DNA of 64,000 nt, taken from Arcicella rigui. Its GTDB lineage: Bacteria > Bacteroidota > Bacteroidia > Cytophagales > Spirosomataceae. Made by a program: the position numbers and the translations under genes. Shown here one piece after another: positions 15,670 to 24,837 of the stretch. The notes beneath the pieces are model-generated. The model was not told the origin of the DNA. It searched no databases and worked only from the letters and a program-made list of their open reading frames with translations. How positions within the stretch are numbered: position 1 is the first letter of the stretch; every line of letters starts with the position of its first letter. The stretch spans positions 156,863 through 220,862 of the forward strand of contig NZ_JAYFUM010000011.1 in NCBI RefSeq assembly GCF_034929435.1. The letters are read 5' to 3'.

Positions 15670-16743
15670 ATGAAAAATATATTAGTAATTGGCATGGGCA
15701 AAGTAGGCTCATTGGTGGGAATCCTATTGTCCAAACGTTTTGAAGTAAAGGGTTTAGATAAAAATGTTCCTACTTCGGAATTACCTTTTGAAGTAATGAA
15801 AGGGGACGTTACAGACCTTACTTTTCTTGAAAATTTAATTCCCAATTTTGATGCGGTAGTTTCTTGTATGCCTTATAATCTGAACTTGAAAATCGCTCAG
15901 ACTGCTCATAAAAACGGGAAACATTATTTTGATTTAACAGAAGATGTACCCACTACAAGTGCTATCAGAAAAATGGCAGAAGAAGGAAGTACTGCTGTTT
16001 TAGCTCCACAATGTGGTTTAGCTCCCGGTTTTATCGGCATTGTAGGGGCAGATTTAGCCAAAAGATTTACCAAACTCCGTGATATTGAGCTTAGAGTAGG
16101 TGCTTTACCCAAATATCCCAACGGTTTATTGGGCTATTCTTTCACTTGGTCGCCTGCGGGAGTTATCAACGAGTACATCAACGATTGTGAAGTAATTCAT
16201 AACGGAAAACTAAAATTAGTGTCGGCTTTGGATGGCTTAGAAACTATCAATATCGAAGGAAACGAATTTGAGGCTTTCAGTACTTCGGGAGGCTTGGGAA
16301 CGATGTGCGAGACTTTTGAAGGAAAAGTTGATACGCTGAATTACAAAACAATTCGTTATCCCGGTCATGGGAAATTGATGAAATTTTTATTATATGAATT
16401 AATTTTAAAAGACCGTCGTGAGCTTTTAGAGGAAATCTTGACGGAAGCAAAACCGCCCGTTCAGGAAGATGTAGTATATGTTTATGCGGTAGTGGAAGGT
16501 TGGAAAAATAAAGTAATTGAAAGAGAAGAATTTTACCGAGCGTATTCTCCGAAATTAATTGATGGCAAACATTGGCGTGCTATTTCATGGACAACAGCGG
16601 CTTCTATCGTAAGTGTAATTGAAATGGTGGCTGATAAAAAACTGCCTCAAAATGGATTTATTAAACAAGAAGACATTGATTTTGAAGCCTTCTTGAGTAC
16701 TTCAACGGGAAGTTTTTTTAAAGCTAATAACGAGCAAAATTAA
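15670..16743 (+). CDS. Saccharopine dehydrogenase family protein (short form)
   Basis: NAD(P)-binding oxidoreductase of 357 residues. The N-terminal Rossmann motif is ILVIGMGKVGSLVG, followed by KGLDKN, VVSCMPYNLNLKIAQTAHKNGKHYFDLTED and APQCGLAPGFIGIVGADLAKRF, all typical of LYS9-type saccharopine dehydrogenase. Full-length enzymes have about 440-450 residues, so this is a shortened version, with the central substrate domain (GYSFTWSPAGVINEY, GGLGTMCETF, TIRYPGH) retained. The expected reaction is saccharopine to aminoadipate semialdehyde plus glutamate, supplying the ALDH7 enzyme encoded two genes upstream. A lysine-2-oxoglutarate reductase gene is not in the window, so the first step must be encoded elsewhere. 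Confidence 0.8.
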   Translation: MKNILVIGMGKVGSLVGILLSKRFEVKGLDKNVPTSELPFEVMKGDVTDLTFLENLIPNFDAVVSCMPYNLNLKIAQTAHKNGKHYFDLTEDVPTTSAIRKMAEEGSTAVLAPQCGLAPGFIGIVGADLAKRFTKLRDIELRVGALPKYPNGLLGYSFTWSPAGVINEYINDCEVIHNGKLKLVSALDGLETINIEGNEFEAFSTSGGLGTMCETFEGKVDTLNYKTIRYPGHGKLMKFLLYELILKDRRELLEEILTEAKPPVQEDVVYVYAVVEGWKNKVIEREEFYRAYSPKLIDGKHWRAISWTTAASIVSVIEMVADKKLPQNGFIKQEDIDFEAFLSTSTGSFFKANNEQN

Positions 16744-16835
16744 AATATTTTTCTTGCTATAAGCTTTAGACTGTAAGCATTGAGCAAAGGCTTTAAAGCC
16801 ATTTTGCCTAATGTTTACAGTCTGATAGTATAATT

Positions 16836-17834
16836 TTACGCTACTTCTAACACTAATTTTCCGAAGTTTTTTCCAGAAAAAAGCATCATTAAACTTGGGT
16901 AAAAGTTTTCGATTCCTTGCTCGATATGAATCTTAGATTTTAGTTTTCCTTCATTAAGCCAGCCAGCCATTTCTTTGGCAGCTTTTCCATAATTTGCAGC
17001 ATTATCAAAAACCACAATGCCTTCCATTCTGGCACGATTCACCAAAAGTGATAAATAATTGGATGGGCCTTTTACAGGTTCGGTATTGTTGTATTGTGAA
17101 ATTGCTCCGCAAATAACGATACGGGCTTTAAATCGAATTTGAGTAAGTACAATGTCTAAAATCTCGCCGCCAACGTTGTCAAAATAAATATCAATTCCTT
17201 CGGGACAAGCTTCTTTGAGGGCTTTTCTAACATTCTCAGTTTTGTAATTGATACAGGCATCAAAACCTAATTCGTTGACGCAGTAATCACATTTTTCTTG
17301 GTCGCCTGCAATGCCAATGACTCTACAACCTTTGATTTTTGCTATCTGTCCTACTACACTTCCAACCGCACCAGATGCTCCAGAAACTACCAAAGTATCG
17401 CCTTCTTTGGGCAAACCAGTTTCTAATAAACCGAAATAGGCTGTCATGCCGGGCATTCCTAAAGTGGCTAAGTACATCGGTAAAGGGGCGAAAGAAGTAT
17501 CTACTTTGATAATATCTTTTCCTTTGGATACTCCAAATTGTTGTACGCCCCAATTGCCTGTTACTTTTTGCCCGACAACAAAATTTTCATTTTTTGATGC
17601 TACTACCTCCCCTGCCGTTCCTGCTCTGAAAACGTCGCCGATTTTCACGGGGGCAATGTAGGATTTCCCTTCGTTCATCCAGCCACGCATGGCAGGGTCG
17701 AGTGAGATATAAGCAGTTTTGATTAATACTTCTCCGTCTTGGATAGAAGGAAGAGGCGTTTTTTCAATTGAAAAGTCACTTTCTTTTGGATTCCCGAAAG
17801 GACGACTCGCTAATTTGACTTGAATATTTTCCAT
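16836..17834 (-). CDS. CurA-like NADPH-dependent oxidoreductase (MDR superfamily)
   Basis: Zinc-free medium-chain reductase of 332 residues resembling CurA (curcumin reductase) and leukotriene-B4 12-hydroxydehydrogenase/PTGR-type double-bond reductases. Features: VKLASRPFGNPKESDF start, LDPAMRGWMN, GDVFRAGTAGEVV, MPGMTAYFGL, the cofactor loop VVSGASGAVGSVVGQIAKIKG, IDIYFDNVGGEILD and VICGAISQYN. No zinc ligands of alcohol dehydrogenases are seen. Reduces alpha,beta-unsaturated carbonyls; physiological substrate unknown. It converges with the saccharopine dehydrogenase gene; the 92-base gap contains a loose inverted repeat (ctataagctttagactgtaa / tttacagtctgatag). Confidence 0.85.
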   Translation of the reverse strand: MENIQVKLASRPFGNPKESDFSIEKTPLPSIQDGEVLIKTAYISLDPAMRGWMNEGKSYIAPVKIGDVFRAGTAGEVVASKNENFVVGQKVTGNWGVQQFGVSKGKDIIKVDTSFAPLPMYLATLGMPGMTAYFGLLETGLPKEGDTLVVSGASGAVGSVVGQIAKIKGCRVIGIAGDQEKCDYCVNELGFDACINYKTENVRKALKEACPEGIDIYFDNVGGEILDIVLTQIRFKARIVICGAISQYNNTEPVKGPSNYLSLLVNRARMEGIVVFDNAANYGKAAKEMAGWLNEGKLKSKIHIEQGIENFYPSLMMLFSGKNFGKLVLEVA

Positions 17835-18037
17835 GAGATTGTTGATTTGTCAGCAATTTAGAAATTTGCTATCAATCAATAGCAGGGTTTTACCGAAAAT
17901 GCCTTGTAATTTTTACCGTTCTCAGAAAAAAAATACCATTCTTCCTAAGTATTTTCTAATTGAATAAATCCAGAATATCTTTGACAAATAAACCAAAATT
18001 AACATTTCACGATTTTTGAAATCGTTATTCAAACACA

Positions 18038-18727
18038 ATGACACCTTTACGCAAAAGTTCATTCATTCGTAAAGTCAAAGACATCTCCGTAAGCGGTACT
18101 TTAGCTTTGGCTGTTTTAGGAAATGTGGTATTACTCCAAAGCTGTGGAAATTCCCAAGAAGACGAAGGCGATTATGAAGAAGTAGAAGTTTATACCAAAG
18201 GTGTAAAAACTTATATTTCTGAAACATCGAAAGGGCAGTTCAAAATTACGGACGAAGTACAAGTGCCAGCCGACAGTTCGGTTGCCATCGTTACCTATTT
18301 GGATGGTAAAAAAGATACTCTTTCGCCCAGAGCTGTGAAAGCCTTGATTGATAATGAAATTGCTACCAATCAAGCTCATATTGGTCAAAGTAATAATTTG
18401 TCTAATGCCTTGTTGTATGGCGGAATGGGCTATTTGTTAGCTAAAACTTTGAGTCCGAGTTATTCAAATTATCGCCCCGACATCGTGAATAATTTCAATA
18501 ATTCAAGTACTTACAGCAGTTCATCAAGAAAGGATTCTTCTAAAAGAGGTTATCATTCATCTTATTATAGAGGAAATTTCGGGCGTTTTTATGCTTCAAG
18601 AAATGCTTATGAAAAATCAAGTAGTATTCATCAAAGTATCGGTAATTCAAGAACTATTACTTCTCGTCCGATGAGCGGAAGAAGTGGTTTCTTTCGTAGT
18701 TCGAGTCACGGAGGTTTTCATGGATAA
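18038..18727 (+). CDS. UPF0323-like lipoprotein
   Basis: Protein of 229 residues that I recognise by architecture as close to the UPF0323 lipoprotein family described from epsilonproteobacteria. It has a basic start, a hydrophobic helix and a lipobox-like LLQSC (Cys at about residue 36), then an acidic linker, a small folded part with FKITDEVQVPADSSVAIVTY and DGKKDTLSPRAVKALIDNEI, a glycine helix (ALLYGGMGYLLAKTL), and a long Ser/Arg/Tyr-rich low-complexity tail ending SGRSGFFRSSSHGGFHG. The GxSGFF near the C-terminus is the family-like end. Function unknown; likely an envelope lipoprotein. Followed by a strong bidirectional terminator. Confidence 0.6.
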   Translation: MTPLRKSSFIRKVKDISVSGTLALAVLGNVVLLQSCGNSQEDEGDYEEVEVYTKGVKTYISETSKGQFKITDEVQVPADSSVAIVTYLDGKKDTLSPRAVKALIDNEIATNQAHIGQSNNLSNALLYGGMGYLLAKTLSPSYSNYRPDIVNNFNNSSTYSSSSRKDSSKRGYHSSYYRGNFGRFYASRNAYEKSSSIHQSIGNSRTITSRPMSGRSGFFRSSSHGGFHG

Positions 18728-18840
18728 GGTTTCAAATATGAATGCTGAATTATAAATTATGAATTTCAATCTGTTACAACATTTCAAAACATAAAAAAAA
18801 TGTACAATTACTTAATTTGAAAAGAAGATTTTAAAATAAA

Positions 18841-18877
18841 AGCCCGAAAATGAGTAAATCATTTTCGGGCTTTTTTG
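18841..18877. terminator. Bidirectional terminator
   Basis: Perfect 13-bp stem agcccgaaaatga / tcattttcgggct (18841-18853 / 18859-18871), T run after it and A run before it. Between the convergent lipoprotein and beta-galactosidase genes. Just behind it (18878-18920) is a word-type repeat related to the array at 56321. Confidence 0.9.
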
Positions 18878-18922
18878 TCTTGAATCTTGAAGTCTTTAAG
18901 TCAAAAGAATACTAAAGTCCAA

Positions 18923-21900
18923 TTAGTTAATCAATTTAATCACATAACTATATGAATATTTTTTGTCTAACATTCTGTACTGTTTGTGTGGTAATTCTCC
19001 CCAACTATTATCGCCACCAACGCCACGCTGATTCAAGTCGATGTGTAAAGTATTTTCATCACGAATCTTGATGTCTGTCGGGTGTTGTTGTTTTTTAGTA
19101 TTGCCTGGGTCTAAATCTTCTGCTTTGAAAGGCAATAAACTAAAGCAAAAAGCCTGCGGAGCTTCTACTTGTAAGCCCTGACCTTGTTCGTTTACAACTT
19201 TCAACCAACGAGTATCGGTATGATAACCATGTTCTTGCGGACGAATATAATTACTTACCAATGATTTAGGAGCTACATCTTCATAAACGCCCAAGAAAGT
19301 AGCCGTTTTACGGTCGCTGTAATTTTCTAATGGGCCACGTCCATAATAACTGAACTGATTGGTAGCTTTATTCAACTGTAATCTCATCCCAAAACGAGGA
19401 AGTTCTGGCAAATTACGTTCGCCCATATCCATCGTAGCGGTTACTTTTACCGAACCATCTCCTTGAATTTGATAAACCGTTGAATAAGGAACATTAATGC
19501 CTGAAAGTTCATAATTGACCGTGATTTGTAAACTTCCGTCAGCTTGTTGCTCGCCTACTTCTACGTTTTTCAAGGTTTTGTTTACGTGTGCGTTTCTCCA
19601 AATCCCTAAATTTATAGGCATATCATTGCCATAATCATTGTCTGTCCAAGCTCTCCAAAAATACGGTTCTGGGAATTGATTGATAAACTCTTTGCCAGAA
19701 GTCAAAGCGTATTTTGTCCAACGTCCTCTTTTTGTATCAAATTCTCCAGTAATATTTCCAGTCGAAAAACGTACTTTGTCTTGTTCACGAGTGATTTGTA
19801 CGCCAGCTTTTATTGTTGATTTGGCTGCAATATCAAAATACGATTGCTCGCTCAAAACAAATTGTTCACGAGCTACTTCATGTCCAGCAGGTACTAAAGG
19901 ACTTTCTACTTTGGTAAAAGCAAATACCGAAAGAGTATATTCTGCTTGGTTATCAATAGCAGGAATTGGCAAGTGAATTTCTTTTTCTTGCTTAGGAGCA
20001 AGCGAAACGGCAAAATCTCCTTCTTTTTGAGCTACCCCATTTTTAGATAAAATCCACTTGAATTGATAAGTATCTAAATTGGTAAAATCAAACACATTTT
20101 GAACAATAATGTCGCCTTTAGCAAGGTCTTTTTTCTTGAATAAAATAGACTGATAAACTTTTTTTACTTCAAATAAACCCGGATGTGGCGAGCGATCGGC
20201 AGCTACAACACCATTGGCACAGAAGTTTTCGTCGTTTTGTAAGTACAATCCACCTAAATCTCCCCCGTAAGCAAAAAATGGTCTTCCGTCTGTGGTTGCA
20301 GTTTGCATTCCTTGGTCAACCCAATCCCAAATAAAACCGCCTTGCATGTGTTTTGAACTGGCGATAATATCCCAATATTCTTGGAAATTACCATTACTAT
20401 TTCCCATAGCATGCGAGTACTCGCACATAATGTAAGGTCTGGTTTTAGTAGCATCTTGTGCATAAGCTACCATATTTTTGATTTCTGGATACATCGGACA
20501 AACGATGTCTGTATTAGCATTTTCCCCTGCTTGTTCCGACTGCACTGGACGAGTTGAATCTTTTTCTTTCAACCATTTATAAGTTTCATAAAAAACTGGG
20601 CCATTGCCACATTCGTTTCCTAAAGACCAAATAATGACTGAAGGGTGGTTTTTATCACGCTCAAACAAACGAACAGTACGGTCTTTATGAGCCTCCGCCC
20701 AAAGTGGCAAATAAGCAGGATGTTTAGATTTATCAAAACTTCCTTGCCACTCCGCTCCCATTCCGTGCGTTTCGATATTGGCTTCGTCCACTACATACAA
20801 ACCGTACTCGTCGCAGAGTTTATACCAATATGGGTCGTTTGGATAATGGCTGTTTCTTACAGAATTGATGTTAAATTGTTTCATCAATTGAATATCTTTC
20901 AACATCAATTCACGGTTTGGCACGTGTCCTTCCACAGGGTCGTGTTCGTGACGATTTACGCCATGTACCAAAGTAGGTACACCATTTACCATTAATTGAG
21001 CATTTTTAATTTCAATTTTTCTGAAACCAATTTTTGTACTGGTAATGCCCAAAACATTGCCTTTTGTATCTTTTAAAGTAAGAATACAATCGTATAAATT
21101 CGGAAATTCAGCACTCCATTTAGCTGGATTAGTAATTTTCCCGTCGATGTTTACTTCTAAAGTATTAGGTTTTACAGCAACTTGTTTTGTAAAAATCGTT
21201 TTGCCAGTTTTGTCTTGAATTTCTGCTAAAACTGTTCCTGCTTGAATATTACTTTCTCCAAATTTGCGAAGCGAAACGGAAGCACTAAACAAGCCGTCGA
21301 TATAATTTTTATCTAAATCAGCTTTCAAGAAAAAGTCCCAAAGACTGGTTTTTGGCAATGCGTACATAAATACATCACGTTCGATACCCGACAAACGCCA
21401 AAAATCTTGGTCTTCAAGATAACTTCCATCATGCCAACGATATACTTGTACCGCTAATAAATTATTTCCTTTTTGTAAATAAGGCGTAATATCAAATTCG
21501 GCTGGCGATTTTGATACTTTCGTCATCCCTACTTCTTTTCCGTTTACGTACACCACGGCATAACCCGTGATTGAACCGAAATGCAATAAAATCTCACGAC
21601 CATCCCAAGTACTTGGCACAGTGAAATTTCTGCGATAGCTTCCTACGGGATTGTCGCCACCAATAAATGGCGGATTTTTAGGATATGGATAAATAATATT
21701 GGTATAAATCGGCGTTCCGAAACCTTTGCGTTCCCAGTTTGAAGGTACTTTTAAATCATTCCATTGACTGTCGTCTAAATTGGTTGCGAAGAAGTTTTTA
21801 GGACTTTTTTCGATAGAAGGAGCAAAATTGAATTTCCAAGTACCGTTTAAAGATTGATAAAAAGGAGATTTACCATAGTTATTTTCAAGAGCAGCTGGCT

Positions 21901-22033
21901 TGTTGTCGTAAACCATAAAATCAACATGAGCAGGCTCTTTGTGACTATCTACCACTGCCGGATTTTCCCAAGCATTTTGCTGGGCAAAACCAACTTGTGT
22001 GATAAACGCACTTAATAGTAATAGTTTCTTCAT
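18923..22033 (-). CDS. lacZ: Secreted beta-galactosidase, glycoside hydrolase family 2
   Basis: LacZ-type GH2 enzyme of 1036 residues hydrolysing terminal beta-galactosides. A signal peptide (MKKLLLLSAFITQVGFAQQ) sends it to the periplasm or surface, unlike cytoplasmic E. coli LacZ. Domain order is standard: sugar-binding jelly roll (VPSNWERKGFGTPIYTN, GSYRRNF), Ig-like, TIM barrel (GVNRHEHDPVEGHV, NSVRNSHYPNDPYWY), Ig-like, and C-terminal Bgal_small_N (YYGRGPLENYSDR). The acid/base Glu is E474 in WSLGNECGNG and the nucleophile is E538 in IMCEYSHAMGNSNG, near the E. coli positions. No SusC/SusD pair is adjacent, so it is not in a classical polysaccharide utilisation locus. Upstream gap 22034-22451 holds no recognisable element. 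Confidence 0.95.
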   Translation of the reverse strand: MKKLLLLSAFITQVGFAQQNAWENPAVVDSHKEPAHVDFMVYDNKPAALENNYGKSPFYQSLNGTWKFNFAPSIEKSPKNFFATNLDDSQWNDLKVPSNWERKGFGTPIYTNIIYPYPKNPPFIGGDNPVGSYRRNFTVPSTWDGREILLHFGSITGYAVVYVNGKEVGMTKVSKSPAEFDITPYLQKGNNLLAVQVYRWHDGSYLEDQDFWRLSGIERDVFMYALPKTSLWDFFLKADLDKNYIDGLFSASVSLRKFGESNIQAGTVLAEIQDKTGKTIFTKQVAVKPNTLEVNIDGKITNPAKWSAEFPNLYDCILTLKDTKGNVLGITSTKIGFRKIEIKNAQLMVNGVPTLVHGVNRHEHDPVEGHVPNRELMLKDIQLMKQFNINSVRNSHYPNDPYWYKLCDEYGLYVVDEANIETHGMGAEWQGSFDKSKHPAYLPLWAEAHKDRTVRLFERDKNHPSVIIWSLGNECGNGPVFYETYKWLKEKDSTRPVQSEQAGENANTDIVCPMYPEIKNMVAYAQDATKTRPYIMCEYSHAMGNSNGNFQEYWDIIASSKHMQGGFIWDWVDQGMQTATTDGRPFFAYGGDLGGLYLQNDENFCANGVVAADRSPHPGLFEVKKVYQSILFKKKDLAKGDIIVQNVFDFTNLDTYQFKWILSKNGVAQKEGDFAVSLAPKQEKEIHLPIPAIDNQAEYTLSVFAFTKVESPLVPAGHEVAREQFVLSEQSYFDIAAKSTIKAGVQITREQDKVRFSTGNITGEFDTKRGRWTKYALTSGKEFINQFPEPYFWRAWTDNDYGNDMPINLGIWRNAHVNKTLKNVEVGEQQADGSLQITVNYELSGINVPYSTVYQIQGDGSVKVTATMDMGERNLPELPRFGMRLQLNKATNQFSYYGRGPLENYSDRKTATFLGVYEDVAPKSLVSNYIRPQEHGYHTDTRWLKVVNEQGQGLQVEAPQAFCFSLLPFKAEDLDPGNTKKQQHPTDIKIRDENTLHIDLNQRGVGGDNSWGELPHKQYRMLDKKYSYSYVIKLIN

Positions 22034-22451
22034 TGTTTTTTGATAGTTTTTTTGTGTTTTTTTCTAAGATTCATTTTTCAGATAAAAAGGTTGAAAATCC
22101 ATCCTATATTTATTAGATGCAATTCAAAGTAAATTTATACTCTAAAATCATTAAAAAATATTATTATTCTACGAAATAAAAATTCTTCATAATTCTCAAA
22201 AATAAAAAATAGGCTCTTTAAGTCTTTTGTCTTACATCTTTATTCTCTACAATTTTTATCCAAGCAAAAACCAATTTCATCCCCTCTATTTTTCAATTTG
22301 TCGGAAAGTACTTCTAAAAAATTGTTTTCAGTACTTGTTTTGAATCAACAAACAAGGAAAAATCAGAAAGCTGATTTTCTAAAAGCTTAAAGCAAAATTT
22401 TTCACTAAATTTAAACCTGCATCAATCCACAAGATGCTTGAATCCGAAGCC

Positions 22452-24611
22452 ATGAACTATAAACCAACGCTCACGAAAACTTATGAAGCTGAAGGCATTA
22501 AGAATCTTCATCTCAAAAATTTCTCTGGCAATATCGAACTGATTGGACATGAAGAAAACAACATCAAAGTAGAAGTATTTGCTTCTGTTAGAAGTGTGTT
22601 TACGCTTTTTATACTCAAAGACCCTTTGTTGGAATTTGATTTCGACACACACGATTTAATGATGAACGTAGTGGACGATACGCTGATGATTTCTTCAAAA
22701 CCCGATTACTTTAATGTGTATAATTGGTTTAATTTCCAGACTACTTCTTTCAGAATTTACTTGCCCGCTTCTATAAATAGTTATTCAAAAACCTATGGCG
22801 GACAGGTTTCCTTGAAAAAATTGGAAGGCAATCATACTTTTTCTACTTGGGGCGGGGATATTTCTGCTGAACAAACCAAAGGAAATGTTGAAGGCAAAAC
22901 AATGGGCGGAAAAATCAATATATTCCAATGCGAAGGCAGAATCAACGCTTCGACGATGGGTGGAAATATCTTTTTGGCAGCCAATAAAGCTGATATTAAT
23001 ATTGATACTAAAGGCGGCAATATGTATATCCAACACCATGAAGGCAATATTCATTGTTCAAGTTGGGGCGGAAACATCGAAGCCTTTACCGTAAATGGTT
23101 TTTTAGAATGTAATACTGCTGGCGGAAACATTTACTTGAAAAATGTAAATGGAAATATCGGAGCAAGTACCAAAGGCGGCAATATCAAAGCAGAAGTAAA
23201 TGAAATCAATCAATATGCTTGGTTTGATACCGCAGGCGGAAACATTAAAATTGCTCTTCCGCTTGAACATCCTATGGATTTAGAAGCCTCCGCCAGTCGT
23301 GTTTATACGCCCATGTTTGCTAATTTTTCGGGTTATCAAACCAAACAAAGTGTCAGAGGAAAATTGAATGGCGGTGGGCCAAACGTAACGATTAAAACCT
23401 TGGCAGGCAAAATAGATATTACCAACAGCATTTTTAGTAATACTTATCAACCGAATAAACCCAATACTCCTAAAGAGGAATTTCAGCCAAACGAGGAAAA
23501 AAAAAGTCCTAACTTTTCTGAAAGAAAAACCGCTGTAAACACTCAACCATTTGAAAGAAAAGAACATGATTTTGATTTAAAATCTTCCTATAATTTTTTT
23601 TTTAAGGTCGTGTTTTGCTTGTTGTTGGGCTATGCTCTTACTTGTGTAACTTTTTTTACCTTACAAATCAGTCACTTACCGATTGATTTCTCCAACATTT
23701 ATCAAAAAGTATTTTATCTAACTTTTTTAAGTGCTTTGGCATCGGTAGCAGCGATTTATGTCTTTATCCATTACATTGAAAATAAAGTTCCTGTCGATTG
23801 GGTGAAGATTTTTCCACTAATGGGTTGTTCGTTGATTTTTGGGAATCTTTTTCATACAACACTTTTTTGGCAAGATGTAAACAATAATTTGTGGGAGCTT
23901 AACAAAACGGCGGCATTTTATTTTTACTTTATTCTTCCTGTGCTGATTAGTTGGTCTTATCTTATTTACTGGCTCAAAACAAGAAGTATTACTCGCAAGA
24001 TTTCAGAACAGGAGTATCAATTATTGAATTTAGAAAAACTAAAATCCAAAGCACAATTAGATGCTTTAGAAGCCCGAATCAATCCACATTTTTTGTATAA
24101 TTCATTGAATAGCATTGCTGGATTGATTCACGACAAACCTGATAAAGCCGAAGAAATGACAATTCAATTATCAAAATTGTTTCGCTACACAACAGGACGA
24201 ACCGAAGAGAATTTTCATACGTTGGCAGATGAGTTAGAAATCATTAAAGCTTATTTAACCATTGAAGAAGTACGTTTTGGACATCGTTTAACCTACTCAA
24301 TTGATTGTGAAGAAAGTATTTTGGAAGAAAAAATTCCTCGATTTTTGTTACAACCTTTGGTAGAAAATGCCATCAAACATGGTATTTCAAAAATTGCCAG
24401 TGCAGGCATTATTAGCGTAAAAATCAGCGAAGCAGAAAACAATATTTTAATTAAAATCCACGACAACGGCCCAGATTTTGGCGAATCCTTCGGCGGTGGC
24501 TTTGGTTTACGAAGTATTAAAGAAAAACTAAAAATTGTTTATGGCGATAAAGCAAGTATTGATATTAAAAATCAGCCAGAGAAGGTGGTGATGATTTATT
24601 TGCCTTTGTGA
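22452..24611 (+). CDS. LytS-type sensor histidine kinase with N-terminal beta-helix (DUF4097-like) domain
   Basis: Fusion of an adhesin-like beta-helix with a membrane histidine kinase (719 residues from the ATG at 22452; an ATG at 22434 is also in frame). Residues ~15-320 show repeating GGNI/GGKI/GGQV turns about every 17-20 residues (for example STMGGNIFLAANKADINIDT), as in DUF4097/putative adhesin domains. Four transmembrane helices span ~370-500. Then comes a His_kinase block LEARINPHFLYNSLNSIAGL with the phospho-acceptor at H546, and a HATPase with LLQPLVENAIKHG and GFGLRSIKEKL. There is no signal peptide, so the beta-helix should be cytoplasmic unless the first helix is read differently. 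The LytTR regulator downstream is the evident partner. Confidence 0.85.
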   Translation: MNYKPTLTKTYEAEGIKNLHLKNFSGNIELIGHEENNIKVEVFASVRSVFTLFILKDPLLEFDFDTHDLMMNVVDDTLMISSKPDYFNVYNWFNFQTTSFRIYLPASINSYSKTYGGQVSLKKLEGNHTFSTWGGDISAEQTKGNVEGKTMGGKINIFQCEGRINASTMGGNIFLAANKADINIDTKGGNMYIQHHEGNIHCSSWGGNIEAFTVNGFLECNTAGGNIYLKNVNGNIGASTKGGNIKAEVNEINQYAWFDTAGGNIKIALPLEHPMDLEASASRVYTPMFANFSGYQTKQSVRGKLNGGGPNVTIKTLAGKIDITNSIFSNTYQPNKPNTPKEEFQPNEEKKSPNFSERKTAVNTQPFERKEHDFDLKSSYNFFFKVVFCLLLGYALTCVTFFTLQISHLPIDFSNIYQKVFYLTFLSALASVAAIYVFIHYIENKVPVDWVKIFPLMGCSLIFGNLFHTTLFWQDVNNNLWELNKTAAFYFYFILPVLISWSYLIYWLKTRSITRKISEQEYQLLNLEKLKSKAQLDALEARINPHFLYNSLNSIAGLIHDKPDKAEEMTIQLSKLFRYTTGRTEENFHTLADELEIIKAYLTIEEVRFGHRLTYSIDCEESILEEKIPRFLLQPLVENAIKHGISKIASAGIISVKISEAENNILIKIHDNGPDFGESFGGGFGLRSIKEKLKIVYGDKASIDIKNQPEKVVMIYLPL

Positions 24612-24825
24612 AACCTCACCCCCTAACCCCCTCTCCTTCAGAGAGGAGGAACAGACTTTAAGGAATTTTAGGTTAATTGAATAAATGATAGACTTTATAA
24701 TCAACTGTAAGATTGAAAGCTATCAGACTACGATTATAATTTGAAAGAACAATAGCTTTAAGGAATAAATTTTAAAAACCAAAATCTGCTCCCCTCTCAG
24801 CAGGAGAGGGGTTGGGGGTGAGGTT
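24612..24825. repeat. Inverted pair of GC-rich repeats (cctcaccccctaacccc class)
   Basis: Left arm 24612-24636 begins at the kinase stop codon and reads aacctcaccccctaaccccc; right arm 24803-24825 is its near reverse complement. Each arm carries its own small hairpin (ctctcc/ggagag). The same element occurs at 34416-34505. The intervening 166 bases show no gene. Confidence 0.85.
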
Positions 24826-24837
24826 AAAACCCAATCC

